This document shows, in pieces, positions 15,027-23,141 of a DNA stretch of 64,000 nt (position 1 is its first letter; each line of letters starts with the position of its first letter). Under the pieces are notes generated by a model. The model searched no databases. It was not told the DNA's origin and was given only the letters and a program-made list of their open reading frames with translations. This DNA comes from CAWIJJ01 sp963836405 (lineage in GTDB: Bacteria > Acidobacteriota > Terriglobia > Bryobacterales > Bryobacteraceae). A program made the translations under genes and the position numbers. Where the stretch lies: positions 186,001 to 250,000 of the forward strand of contig CAWIJL010000007.1 in NCBI GenBank assembly GCA_963836405.1, given 5' to 3'.

Positions 15027-16516
15027 CGCAGCAAATCGCTCCTTCCTGCCGCCAGCCACGGGCTCGACGCCGGTTCAGGCTGCGGCTCGCGACCCTCGCG
15101 CGAGAGCGTGTACAACGCCGCCGTGAGCGCGGCCACGGCAGTCGTATCTGCGCTTGGCTCCGTGGCACGCCGCCGGGCAAAGAACTCTTCGATGAAGCCC
15201 GTGTGAAGGTTCCCGGCACGGAACTCCGGGTCTTCCAGAATCTGGCGGAAGAAACCGATATTCGTCCGGATCCCGCCCACATCGTATTCGCGAAGTGCGC
15301 GGATCGTCCGGTCCGTCGCCTCTTCACGCGTCGCGGCCCAAACAGCCAGTTTCGCCAGCAGGGGGTCGTACTCCATGGGAACGGTCCAGCCTTCGTACAC
15401 ACATCCGTCCAGCCGGATGCCCGGCCCGAGAGGCCGCGTCAATCGAGTCAGTTTCCCCGGGTAAGGCAGGAAGCCGTTGTAAGGGTCTTCAGCATAGATC
15501 CGGCACTCGATGGCCGAGCCCCTCAGCGCGACGCGGTCCTGTCCGAACGGCAGGCGCGCTCCGGCCGCCACTTCCACCTGCAGCCGCACCAGGTCGAGAC
15601 CCGTCACCAGTTCCGTGACCGGATGCTCAACCTGCAAACGCGTATTCATTTCGAGGAAGTAGAACCGGCAGTCGCCGTCCACCAGGAATTCCACCGTCCC
15701 GGCGTTGTAATAGCCGGCCGCCTTCGCTGCCCGGATTGCCGCCTCCCCCATCGCTTCGCGCATGCCCGGCCGCGCGTTCACCAGCGGCGATGGACACTCC
15801 TCGATCACCTTTTGGTGACGCCGCTGGATGGAGCATTCCCGTTCACCGAGATGCACCATATTGCCGTGCCGGTCCCCGAGGATCTGAATTTCGATATGTC
15901 TGGGCCGCTCGATCAGCTTTTCGACATATATCTCCGCGTTCCGGAACGCACGCTCAGCCTCGCTGGCGGCGTCGCGCAGCGCGCTTTCGAGATCCGCCGC
16001 GCGATCCACGCGACGCATTCCCTTGCCTCCTCCGCCGGCTACGGCTTTGAGCAGGATGGGGTAGCCGAAGCGCCGCCCGAAATCGGCGGCTTCTTCGACG
16101 GTGGTGCCGTGGTCGATTCCGGGGGCTACAGGAGTGCCCGCGGCTTTGGCTGCCTGCCGGGCGGCCGTCTTCGATCCCATACGCCGGATGGATTCCGTCG
16201 AAGGGCCGATAAACACGATACCGGCATCCTCGCAAGCTGCGGCGAATTCGGCATTCTCGCTCAGGAAACCGTAGCCCGGATGGATGGCCTCGGCTCCGTG
16301 CCTCCGCGCCGCTTCGAGGATCCGATCGATGCGCAGGTAGCTGTCGGCCGAAGGGGATGGACCGACATGCTCCGCCTCGTCGGCCATGCGAACGTGCAGC
16401 GAGGTCCGGTCCGCATCGGAAAAAACGGCAACCGTGGCTATCCCCATTTCGCGCAGCGTGCGAATGACGCGAACGGCGATCTCGCCTCGATTGGCAATCA
16501 GCACCTTGCGGAACAT
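15023..16516 (-). CDS. accC: Biotin carboxylase subunit of an acyl-CoA carboxylase
   Basis: A 497-aa ATP-grasp enzyme that carboxylates biotin on the carrier. The start at 16516 gives MFRKVLIANRGEIAVRVIRT, the family's usual N terminus. Other motifs: EAIHPGYGFLSENAEFA, AVAGGGGKGMR (ATP-binding glycine loop), ERECSIQRRHQK and EMNTRLQVEHPVTE. The ~50 residues after the usual end of AccC (~450 aa) carry the C-terminal tail found in acetyl/propionyl-CoA carboxylase alpha subunits. It overlaps the carrier gene by 4 bp and is divergent from the Fur-type gene (124 bp apart). The acyl-CoA substrate cannot be told. Confidence 0.93.
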   Translation of the reverse strand: MFRKVLIANRGEIAVRVIRTLREMGIATVAVFSDADRTSLHVRMADEAEHVGPSPSADSYLRIDRILEAARRHGAEAIHPGYGFLSENAEFAAACEDAGIVFIGPSTESIRRMGSKTAARQAAKAAGTPVAPGIDHGTTVEEAADFGRRFGYPILLKAVAGGGGKGMRRVDRAADLESALRDAASEAERAFRNAEIYVEKLIERPRHIEIQILGDRHGNMVHLGERECSIQRRHQKVIEECPSPLVNARPGMREAMGEAAIRAAKAAGYYNAGTVEFLVDGDCRFYFLEMNTRLQVEHPVTELVTGLDLVRLQVEVAAGARLPFGQDRVALRGSAIECRIYAEDPYNGFLPYPGKLTRLTRPLGPGIRLDGCVYEGWTVPMEYDPLLAKLAVWAATREEATDRTIRALREYDVGGIRTNIGFFRQILEDPEFRAGNLHTGFIEEFFARRRATEPSADTTAVAALTAALYTLSREGREPQPEPASSPWLAAGRSDLLR

Positions 16517-16640
16517 ATGCTTCAGAATTGTAGCAGGCCCGACTCTTGGCGTCGGCCGCAATCCGTGGTTGCATTTTGATCGTCGAAAAATGCGGCAAAA
16601 GGCACGTTCCGGGCCTGATAGAATTGGAACATCTTCACGT

Positions 16641-17177
16641 ATGGCGCTTGACTCGATCGAAGGTTCGCTGAAAGAGCGGGGTGTCCGGCTGACGCGGCAG
16701 CGGCAGATCCTGCTCGAACTCATCGACAAGACAGGCGAGCACCTCGACGCCGAGCGTCTCTACAGCCTCGCCAAGGAAAAGGACCCGAAGATCAATCGCG
16801 TCACCGTTTATCGCACTTTGAAGATGCTGAAGGCGGGCGGGCTGGTGGACGAACTCGACCTGATGCATTACGGCGGCGACCAGCATTATTACGAGACGCG
16901 CCTGAAGCAGGAGCATGCTCACGTAATCTGCCTGCGCTGCGGAAAAGTGGAAGAATTTTTCGGTGAGCCTCTTCAGCGCCTGCGCAAGCAGGTGGAGAGT
17001 CACTTCGGTTTTCAGGTCCTGCTGGCACGGACCGAAGTAGGCGGTTATTGCGCCCATTGCCAGACCCTGCGCGCCAGGGAGGTGGAGCAGGCGCGCCGGG
17101 AGGCGGAGGCGCCTGCCGGCCGCAACCCGGCCGCGCCCGCCACGAAAACACGCCGCCCCCGCACGCGGCGCTCGTAA
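16641..17177 (+). CDS. Fur-family transcriptional regulator
   Basis: A 178-aa metal or peroxide-sensing repressor. The winged helix covers residues ~8-85 (GVRLTRQRQILLELI, HLDAERLYSLAKEKD, RVTVYRTLKMLKAGGLVDEL). The dimerisation domain has HAHVICLRCGKVEEF and a second Cys pair in GGYCAHCQTL, the structural zinc site. The tail is Ala/Arg/Pro-rich and ends TRRPRTRRS. Which metal it senses (Fe, Zn, Mn or peroxide) cannot be assigned. Its stop overlaps the next ATG by one base (TAATG), coupling it to the FHA-phosphatase. Confidence 0.93.
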   Translation: MALDSIEGSLKERGVRLTRQRQILLELIDKTGEHLDAERLYSLAKEKDPKINRVTVYRTLKMLKAGGLVDELDLMHYGGDQHYYETRLKQEHAHVICLRCGKVEEFFGEPLQRLRKQVESHFGFQVLLARTEVGGYCAHCQTLRAREVEQARREAEAPAGRNPAAPATKTRRPRTRRS

Positions 17178-18853
17178 TGGAACCGCCGCCCGCCTCTCCC
17201 GCCGCGGGGTCGGCATCGCTCCTGGTGATCGACCCGCAAGGGCATCGCACGCGCGTGCCGGTAAACACGTTGCCCTTTCACATCGGGCGGCAGCCGTCGA
17301 GCGATCTGATTCTGCGCGACAGCCGTGTGTCGCGTACGCACGCCCGCATCCTTTTCGAGGAAGGCCGGTACGTTCTCGAGGACGCGGGCAGCACGCACGG
17401 AACTTTTTTGAACGGCACGGCGGTAAAGCGCCATGTGCTGGTGAGCTCGGACAGGATCGAATTCGGCTCTCAGGATTCCTATCAACTCGTCTTCGCGGTA
17501 GACGGCGCGGAACTCAAACGACTGATCGACCAGGTAGGCGCCACGGAGGCCGCGCCGGCGCCGGGCATAGGCAGCAACCTTGCCAAGCTGCGCGCCATTC
17601 TGGACCTGGCCCGGACCGTGCAAAGCGGTTTCTCGACCGAAGATGTGCTTGCGTCGGTTGTGGACACCGCCCTGGCGATCACGGGCGCGGAGCGGGGTTT
17701 TCTGCTCCTGCGGGCCGGCCCGCAGCTCGAAACGCGGGTGGCGAGGCACCGTCTCGGCTATCGCCTGGATGAGAACCAATTGCGAGTTCCCCGCCAGGTG
17801 ATTCATCGCGCACTGCAAAATCGCCGGGAACTTCTGGCGATGAACTTCGATCCGAACGAATCCGGAGACCCGCAGAGCAGCGTCGCCGATCTGGACCTGC
17901 GGAGCGTGATCTGCGTTCCCCTGGTACGCATCCGCACCGGCAGGGGCGATGCAACCAGCGTGCTGGCGGCGGGCAGTGAAACCGTGGGAGTGCTTTACAT
18001 GGATTCGCGGGACGCCGCGGTCGACATGGCTGGAGGAAACCGCGAGCTTCTCCAGACGCTCGCGATCGAGACTTCGACCGTGCTCGAGAACGCGCGGCTG
18101 CTCGAGGAGGAGCGGGCCAAGCTGCACCTTGAAGAAGAGCTGAACCTGGCCCGTACGATTCAACAGAGTCTCCTTCCCGGCAAAATGCCGGTCTCGGGCT
18201 GGGTCTGCGCGCGCGGAAGCAGCATCGCGTCTCACCAGGTGGGCGGCGACTACTTCGATGCCACTGTCGTCGATCCGGCGCGATTCTCGGCGGTAGTGGC
18301 GGATGTTTCGGGCAAAGGCGTCGGTTCGGCGCTGCTCGCCTGCCTTCTTCAGGGCGCGCTGATCGCGTCGACCGGTACACCGGAAGGCCTGAGCCGGCGT
18401 GTAGCGCGGCTGAATACGTTTTTGCTCGACCGCACCGGCGGCGAGAAGTACGCGACCCTGTTCTATTGCCTGCTCGACGATGGCGGCGATCTTGCTTACA
18501 TTAACGCCGCCCACTGTCCTCCTTACGTAGTGCGGCCCGGCGCCGAGCCCCTCCCGCTGGACACCAGCGCGGTGCCGGTTGGGCTGATCGAGGGCGCCGA
18601 TTTTCCCGTGGAGACCTATCGCCTGGAGCAGGGCGACAAGCTCGTCATTTATACCGACGGCGTGACCGAGGCGCAGAATACGACCGGTGGCTTTTTCGGC
18701 AAGAAGCGGTTGCGGGCCGTGCTGTCCGACAACGCCTCGCGAGGCTGCGACGACATCCACGACGCGGTTCAGGACGCCGTGACGGCATTCACCGAGGGAG
18801 CGCCGCAGTCGGACGACATCACGGTTCTGGTTCTCGAATTCTGCGGAAGGTGA
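17177..18853 (+). CDS. FHA-GAF-SpoIIE (PP2C-type) serine phosphatase
   Basis: A 558-aa signalling protein. An N-terminal FHA domain (residues ~15-110) has HIGRQPSSDLILRDSRVSRTH and STHGTFLNG and should bind phosphothreonine. A GAF domain follows (~140-310), then a helical linker (EEELNLARTIQQSLLP) and a SpoIIE/RsbU phosphatase (~350-558) with metal-binding VGGDYFDATVVD, ADVSGKGVGSALLA, IYTDGVTEAQ and DDITVLVLE. Such proteins dephosphorylate anti-sigma antagonists in partner-switching pathways; no partner is adjacent. It starts at TAATG behind the Fur gene. Its last ~325 bp occur twice more downstream. Confidence 0.93.
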   Translation: MEPPPASPAAGSASLLVIDPQGHRTRVPVNTLPFHIGRQPSSDLILRDSRVSRTHARILFEEGRYVLEDAGSTHGTFLNGTAVKRHVLVSSDRIEFGSQDSYQLVFAVDGAELKRLIDQVGATEAAPAPGIGSNLAKLRAILDLARTVQSGFSTEDVLASVVDTALAITGAERGFLLLRAGPQLETRVARHRLGYRLDENQLRVPRQVIHRALQNRRELLAMNFDPNESGDPQSSVADLDLRSVICVPLVRIRTGRGDATSVLAAGSETVGVLYMDSRDAAVDMAGGNRELLQTLAIETSTVLENARLLEEERAKLHLEEELNLARTIQQSLLPGKMPVSGWVCARGSSIASHQVGGDYFDATVVDPARFSAVVADVSGKGVGSALLACLLQGALIASTGTPEGLSRRVARLNTFLLDRTGGEKYATLFYCLLDDGGDLAYINAAHCPPYVVRPGAEPLPLDTSAVPVGLIEGADFPVETYRLEQGDKLVIYTDGVTEAQNTTGGFFGKKRLRAVLSDNASRGCDDIHDAVQDAVTAFTEGAPQSDDITVLVLEFCGR

Positions 18854-19230
18854 GCGGTCCGCCCTTCGACCGCGGCCGCCAGGGCTGCCAGCGATTCGGC
18901 CCGCTGGTGCGGCCCGGCGCCGAGCCCCTCCCGCTGGACACCAGTGCGGTGCCGGTTGGGCTGATCGAGGGCGCCGATTTTCCCGTGGAGATCTATCGCC
19001 TGGAGCACGGCGACAAGCTCGTCATTTATACCGACGGCGTGACCGAGGCGCAGAATACGACCGGTGGCTTTTTCGGCAAGAAGCGGTTGCGGGCCGTGCT
19101 GTCCGCCAACGCCTCGCGAGGCTGCGACGACATCCACGACGCGGTTCAGGACGCCGTGACGGCATTCACCGAGGGAGCGCCGCAGTCGGACGACATCACG
19201 GTTCTGGTTCTTGAATTCTGCGGAAGGTGA
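18850..19230 (+). pseudogene. Second copy of the SpoIIE phosphatase C terminus
   Basis: A 126-codon open frame that begins at a GTG overlapping the stop of the full-length phosphatase (GTGA). It reads ~17 codons of junction sequence, then the last ~108 residues of the SpoIIE domain including IYTDGVTEAQ and DDITVLVLE. It lacks the N-terminal metal ligands (VGGDYFD, ADVSGKG), so it cannot be an active phosphatase. It may be translated by coupling, but probably is a duplication remnant. Confidence 0.75.
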
Positions 19231-19293
19231 GCGGTCCGCCCTTCGACCGCGGCCGCCAGGGCTGCCAGCGATTCGGCCCGCTGTCCTCCCTAC

Positions 19294-19620
19294 GTGGTGC
19301 GGCCCGGCGCCGAGCTCCTCCCGGTGGACACCAGCGCGGTGCCGGTTGGGCTGATCGACGGCGCCGATTTTCCCGTGGAGACCTATCGCCTGGAGCACGG
19401 CGACAAGCTCGTCATTTATACCGACGGCGTGACCGAGGCGCAGAATACGACCGGTGGCTTTTTCGGCAGGAAGCGGTTGCGGGCCGTGCTGTCCGCCAAC
19501 GCCTCGCGAGGCTGCGACGACATCCACGACGCGGTTCAGGACGCCGTGACGGCATTCACCGAGGGAGCGCCGCAGTCGGACGACATCACGGTTCTGGTTC
19601 GCGAGTTCTGCGGAAGGTAA
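19294..19620 (+). pseudogene. Third copy of the SpoIIE phosphatase C terminus
   Basis: 108 codons from VRPGAELLPVDTS to VLVREFCGR. It differs from the parent by several substitutions (ELLPVD, LIDGAD, FFGRKR, VLVREF). The junction insertion shifts it out of frame with the coupling GTG at 19227, so its only start is a GTG at 19294. It lacks half the catalytic domain. On the other strand the same DNA supplies the apparent C terminus of the WecA-like protein. Confidence 0.72.
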
Positions 19621-21092
19621 GCGGTCCGCCCTTCCACCGCGGCCGCCAGGGCTGCCAGCGATTCGGACACGGGTTCGCTGCCCGGTACCGGATTCCATTC
19701 GCCCAACTCGGCGAGTTTCAGCGGCAGAAGTCTCCGCACCATTTCGGCGAATGGGATTACCAGCGCCGGTTGTTCCGCTGTTTCCTCCCGCTGCGTGATG
19801 TTCACCCAACAGTTTCCGGACAAGTTCAGGCGCATCTGCCAGAATGCCTCGTTGCGGCTCCGTTCCGGCGCTGTCGAGAAGCGCTCGTCGCCGATTCGCC
19901 CCGTCATATGGCTATAGCCCAGTGCGCGTCCCGCACTCTCTATCGCCGACCAACAGTCGAACGTGCAGCGGGCGGAGGCAAGAGATCGCTCCAGAGTCTC
20001 CAGTTCCACGTGGGCCCGTAGCATCGGCCGGAGGCCCCCCCACAGAAACCTGCGCGCGGCCACGAACTCAACGTAACCGAGGTAGTGGATGCCGAGGCCC
20101 GCGGCAGCGGTGAAGAGGATGAGCACCAGACCCGAGAGGCCGGCGCGCAGAGCGCCCTGAAGAAGCGAGAGCCCGGCAGCGAACCCGCAGGCGCCGTACA
20201 ACAGCAGCGCCACATGCCACGGTGCAAAGCCGCGGTCTAGCAGACGGTGGTGAATGTGCCCGCGATCGGCCGAAAAGATAGGCTCACTGCGCAGAAATCT
20301 CCGCGCAATGGAGAGAGCCACCTCCAGCAGCGGCAGCGCAAGCGCCAGTGCCGGAGCCGCCATTCCCAGCATCGTGACCGACTTCTGGCCCCAAATCACT
20401 GCGTAGCAGCCAAGCAGGAATCCGATCAGCAGGCTACCCGAGTCGCCCAAGAAGATCGACGCCGGATTGAAATTGTAGCGGAGGAACCCGGCCAGGCAAC
20501 CGGCCAGGGGAGCGGTTGCGAGAGCCAGCATCACATCCCCGTGCAGGATGCCGGCCACAAAAATGGTCAGAGTGGCGGTCAGTCCCACTCCCGCGGCCAA
20601 CCCGTCCACGCCGTCGATCAGATTGAAGGCATTGGAACAAAGGATGAGCCAGGCGACGGTCAACAACGGGCTCAGCCAAGGGGCCGTCTCAAAGCCGGCC
20701 ACGCTCAGGACTCGAACCCCGGCAAAGTATGCCCAAACCGCGGCCGTGATCTGGCCTGCCAGTTTCTGCCACGGACGCAGAGAAAGCCAGTCGTCCAGCA
20801 ACCCAGTCACAAAGATGACCGCGACGGGCGGAAGCAGGCTCCAGATGGCCGGCATGTGGGGCTCCATCAGGTCCCGGCCCCGCATCGGCAGCAGCAGGAA
20901 AATGCAGTATGCACCGGCGTACGAGAGCAGGATGGGAACGCCACCGGTCCGCGGCGTCGCCCGGCGGTGAAGCTTTCGCCCCTGGTCCGGCCGGTCCACC
21001 AGGCCCAAGGCGAGCGACCGGTCCCGAATCAACGGCGTCAGGGCCAGACTCAGCAGAAGGGCCGCGACACTCAAGAAGATCATCGAATACAT
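19536..21092 (-). CDS. WecA/TagO-like polyprenyl-phosphate HexNAc-1-phosphate transferase
   Basis: A ~518-aa integral membrane enzyme expected to start lipid-linked glycan synthesis by moving a sugar-1-phosphate from a UDP-sugar to undecaprenyl phosphate. About ten TM helices are visible, with family motifs RTGGVPILLSY, TGLLDDWLSL, CSNAFNLIDGVDGLAAG, FLGDSGSLLIGF and the cytoplasmic ADRGHIHHRLLDRG. A ~170-residue soluble tail follows. The start at 21092 has GGAGA upstream. The last ~40 codons run antisense through the phosphatase duplication, so the original C terminus may have been altered. Last gene of the exopolysaccharide operon. Confidence 0.9.
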   Translation of the reverse strand: MYSMIFLSVAALLLSLALTPLIRDRSLALGLVDRPDQGRKLHRRATPRTGGVPILLSYAGAYCIFLLLPMRGRDLMEPHMPAIWSLLPPVAVIFVTGLLDDWLSLRPWQKLAGQITAAVWAYFAGVRVLSVAGFETAPWLSPLLTVAWLILCSNAFNLIDGVDGLAAGVGLTATLTIFVAGILHGDVMLALATAPLAGCLAGFLRYNFNPASIFLGDSGSLLIGFLLGCYAVIWGQKSVTMLGMAAPALALALPLLEVALSIARRFLRSEPIFSADRGHIHHRLLDRGFAPWHVALLLYGACGFAAGLSLLQGALRAGLSGLVLILFTAAAGLGIHYLGYVEFVAARRFLWGGLRPMLRAHVELETLERSLASARCTFDCWSAIESAGRALGYSHMTGRIGDERFSTAPERSRNEAFWQMRLNLSGNCWVNITQREETAEQPALVIPFAEMVRRLLPLKLAELGEWNPVPGSEPVSESLAALAAAVEGRTAYLPQNSRTRTVMSSDCGAPSVNAVTAS

Positions 21093-21137
21093 ACTGGTCT
21101 CCGATAGAAAAGTAATCGGCGGAAGGCGCACCGTCCA

Positions 21138-22313
21138 TTAGGGACGGGCGGCGGAAACCGGCGATTCCACCATGCTCCGGAGCACGTCGCCCAGACGATT
21201 CAGATAAAAGGCATTGTCGAAGTGCTCGCCGACCAGTTTTCTGGCCGTCGCGCCCATCCGGGCTGCCATGGCGGGATCGTCGAGCAGCCGCCCGACGGCA
21301 TGCGCCACGGCCTCCGCGTCGCCGACGGGTACCAGCAGTCCTGTCGTGCCGTCCACGACAATATCGACCACTCCCGTTGTGCGGGTGGAAACAACGGGTT
21401 TTCCCGCCGCCGCCGCTTCGAGCAGTACCATGCCCAGACCCTCCCGGTACGTAGGGAAAACGAGAATGTCCATCAATTCAAAGCAGGGCCCCGGGTCGGG
21501 CAAATATCCCGTCCAGTGAACGTCGTTTTGCGCTTGAAGCCACTCCATGGCTTCCGGCGCGACCGGATCCCCGGTTTCGAAAGCGCCGACCAGCAGCAGT
21601 TCCACGCGACGCCCTTCCTCGCGAAGCCTGCGGAAGGCCTGCGCCAGTTCTCCCACGCCCTTGTCGCGAGTCAAACGGCCGACAAAACCGAGCACCGTAC
21701 TTTCGGGCCGCATGCCGAGCTGGTTGCGCATCGACCGGGCCGCTTCGGCTCGGCCTCCGACACTCATGCGTTGCCTGGAAAGCCCTTCGCTCACGCGCTC
21801 TCCCAATACCATCGCTTTCTCCGCGGTCACCACGCCGTCGCGAATCGCGGCCTGGCGGACGCTTCTGCTGATGCAAATTACCTGGTGGGCGCAGCCGCAG
21901 GCAATACGCTCACACCCGACCAGAAGGCGCCGTTTCCAGCCGCGCGCCGTTTCGTACCGCAGTCCTCGCAAGGTGTAGATCCGGTGCTGCACACCGGCAA
22001 TCCATGCCGCCATACCGCCGAGCAGGGCCATCTTCGGCGTACTCATGTTCGCGACCTGAGGCTGTATCGCGCGCAACACGCGCCAGATTCGCCACAATGC
22101 CATCAGGTCCGCAAGGAGCGAGATTTCGCGTTTCAGGGAAACGCACCGAAGCTCAATGCCGCATTTCGCCAGGTCCGCCACATCCGCGGCGGTTCCCGGT
22201 GCGACGACCACCGGCCGCATGCCCCGTTGCCGCACCATCTCGAGAATCTCGGGGAGAAACATGCGCACGGCGAACATTGTGTTCATGCCGAAAACAATGC
22301 GAGGAGCGTTCAC
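21138..22313 (-). CDS. GT4-family glycosyltransferase
   Basis: A 391-aa GT-B enzyme of the exopolysaccharide locus. The N terminus is APRIVFGMNTMFAVRMF; the C-terminal Rossmann fold has LGFVGRLTRDKGVGELAQA, ELLLVGAFETG, and the donor-binding FPTYREGLGMVLLEAAAAGKPVV split as EGLGMVLLEA and GKPVVSTRTTG. The GTG at 22313 overlaps the methyltransferase stop by 4 bp (GTGA), showing tight coupling. Donor and acceptor sugars cannot be read from sequence. Confidence 0.92.
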   Translation of the reverse strand: MNAPRIVFGMNTMFAVRMFLPEILEMVRQRGMRPVVVAPGTAADVADLAKCGIELRCVSLKREISLLADLMALWRIWRVLRAIQPQVANMSTPKMALLGGMAAWIAGVQHRIYTLRGLRYETARGWKRRLLVGCERIACGCAHQVICISRSVRQAAIRDGVVTAEKAMVLGERVSEGLSRQRMSVGGRAEAARSMRNQLGMRPESTVLGFVGRLTRDKGVGELAQAFRRLREEGRRVELLLVGAFETGDPVAPEAMEWLQAQNDVHWTGYLPDPGPCFELMDILVFPTYREGLGMVLLEAAAAGKPVVSTRTTGVVDIVVDGTTGLLVPVGDAEAVAHAVGRLLDDPAMAARMGATARKLVGEHFDNAFYLNRLGDVLRSMVESPVSAARP

Positions 22314-23140
22314 AGGACCGCCTCCACCTCGGGCTTGCGAAGCACCAGCGTGAAGGTCTCGGCGGCGCTTCCGGGAGAGAGCGTCCGGAACAACGCCACC
22401 CACAAACGCCAGATGGCATGGAGAGGAAAGCAGAACCGGAAATAGTCGCTGCGGTAATAGAGCAGTTCCCGCTCGCAAACCAGGCCATACAGCTCCCCAA
22501 GCCTTCGCATTCCAGCCGGCGTGCAACAGCGGTAGTATGCCGGAAAGCCGTGGTCGCGGCCCATTTCGGGAAAGACCGCAAAGAGAAGCAAGCGCTTCAG
22601 GGCCTGCGGTAGCAGCAGATTGAGCCGGGCGAACACTGCATTTCTCGAAGGCACGAAAAGCAGCGCTCTTCCGCCGGGCTTCAGAATGCTTGCGATAGCC
22701 CTGATCGCCCCGTCCGGATCTTCGACGTGCTCGAGCAGCGCCTGGCAAATCACGAGATCTCCGTCGCCTCCGCCCGTGTGCCGCGCGATGTCGACGCTGA
22801 TGAGTTCGTCGTAGGCGCCCGGGGGCGCAGCTTCCAGCTCGGTCCGGCTCACATCGAGCCCCACAACATGCAGCCCCAGCCTCGACTTCAATTCCCCGGA
22901 AATCACCGGATTCTTGCCGCCGCCGACGTCGTAGGCGCGCAGACCGGATGTCAGGTACTCGCCGACAAGCCGGTCCAGGAAATCGCGGTTGCCGTCCAGT
23001 TGCAAAACGTCGGGTAAGCGGCGATCGAGCCACTCGCTGCAGGATTTCTGCCAATCGATCGCGCGGCGGAGAAGACCGCGACGCGGCTGTTTCGTCTTCA
23101 GGCCCGCGCCTTGCGGCAAAGCGATTTCGGTAACCGTCAC
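22310..23140 (-). CDS. Class I SAM-dependent methyltransferase
   Basis: A 276-aa methyltransferase within the exopolysaccharide operon, probably acting on a sugar or lipid-linked intermediate. Motif I is RAYDVGGGKNPVIS, followed by VVGLDVSRTELE, and the post-I region VICQALLEHVEDPDGA with ILKPGGRALLFVPS. The GTG at 23140 is chosen because GGAGGG lies 6-7 bases upstream; it overlaps the end of the upstream glycosyltransferase. The C-terminal part is hydrophobic around FCFPLHAIWRLWVALF and may touch the membrane. Confidence 0.88.
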   Translation of the reverse strand: MTVTEIALPQGAGLKTKQPRRGLLRRAIDWQKSCSEWLDRRLPDVLQLDGNRDFLDRLVGEYLTSGLRAYDVGGGKNPVISGELKSRLGLHVVGLDVSRTELEAAPPGAYDELISVDIARHTGGGDGDLVICQALLEHVEDPDGAIRAIASILKPGGRALLFVPSRNAVFARLNLLLPQALKRLLLFAVFPEMGRDHGFPAYYRCCTPAGMRRLGELYGLVCERELLYYRSDYFRFCFPLHAIWRLWVALFRTLSPGSAAETFTLVLRKPEVEAVL

Positions 23141-23141
23141 T

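Larger units (their letters stand above)
18530..19667. repeat. Three tandem copies of the phosphatase 3' end plus junction
   Basis: Units start at 18530, 18907 and 19297 (GTGCGGCCCGGCGC), giving periods of 377 and 390 bp. Each covers the last ~108 codons of the SpoIIE domain plus ~50 bp of spacer (GCGGTCCGCCCTTC to GCGATTCGG) that belongs to the 3' region of the convergent WecA-like gene. Copy 3 retains 13 extra bases at its left edge, so the two junctions formed differently. Divergence is low, with a few substitutions per copy. Confidence 0.93.

Noticed and set aside
18769..19809. 346-codon minus-strand open frame with internal repeats
   Set aside because: It is the antisense reading of the tandem phosphatase copies; the repeats come from the DNA duplication, not from a repeat protein.
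22314..23054. N-terminal extension of the glycosyltransferase ending at 21138
   Set aside because: The extension is an out-of-frame shadow of the methyltransferase gene; the GTG at 22313 overlapping its stop is the credible start.
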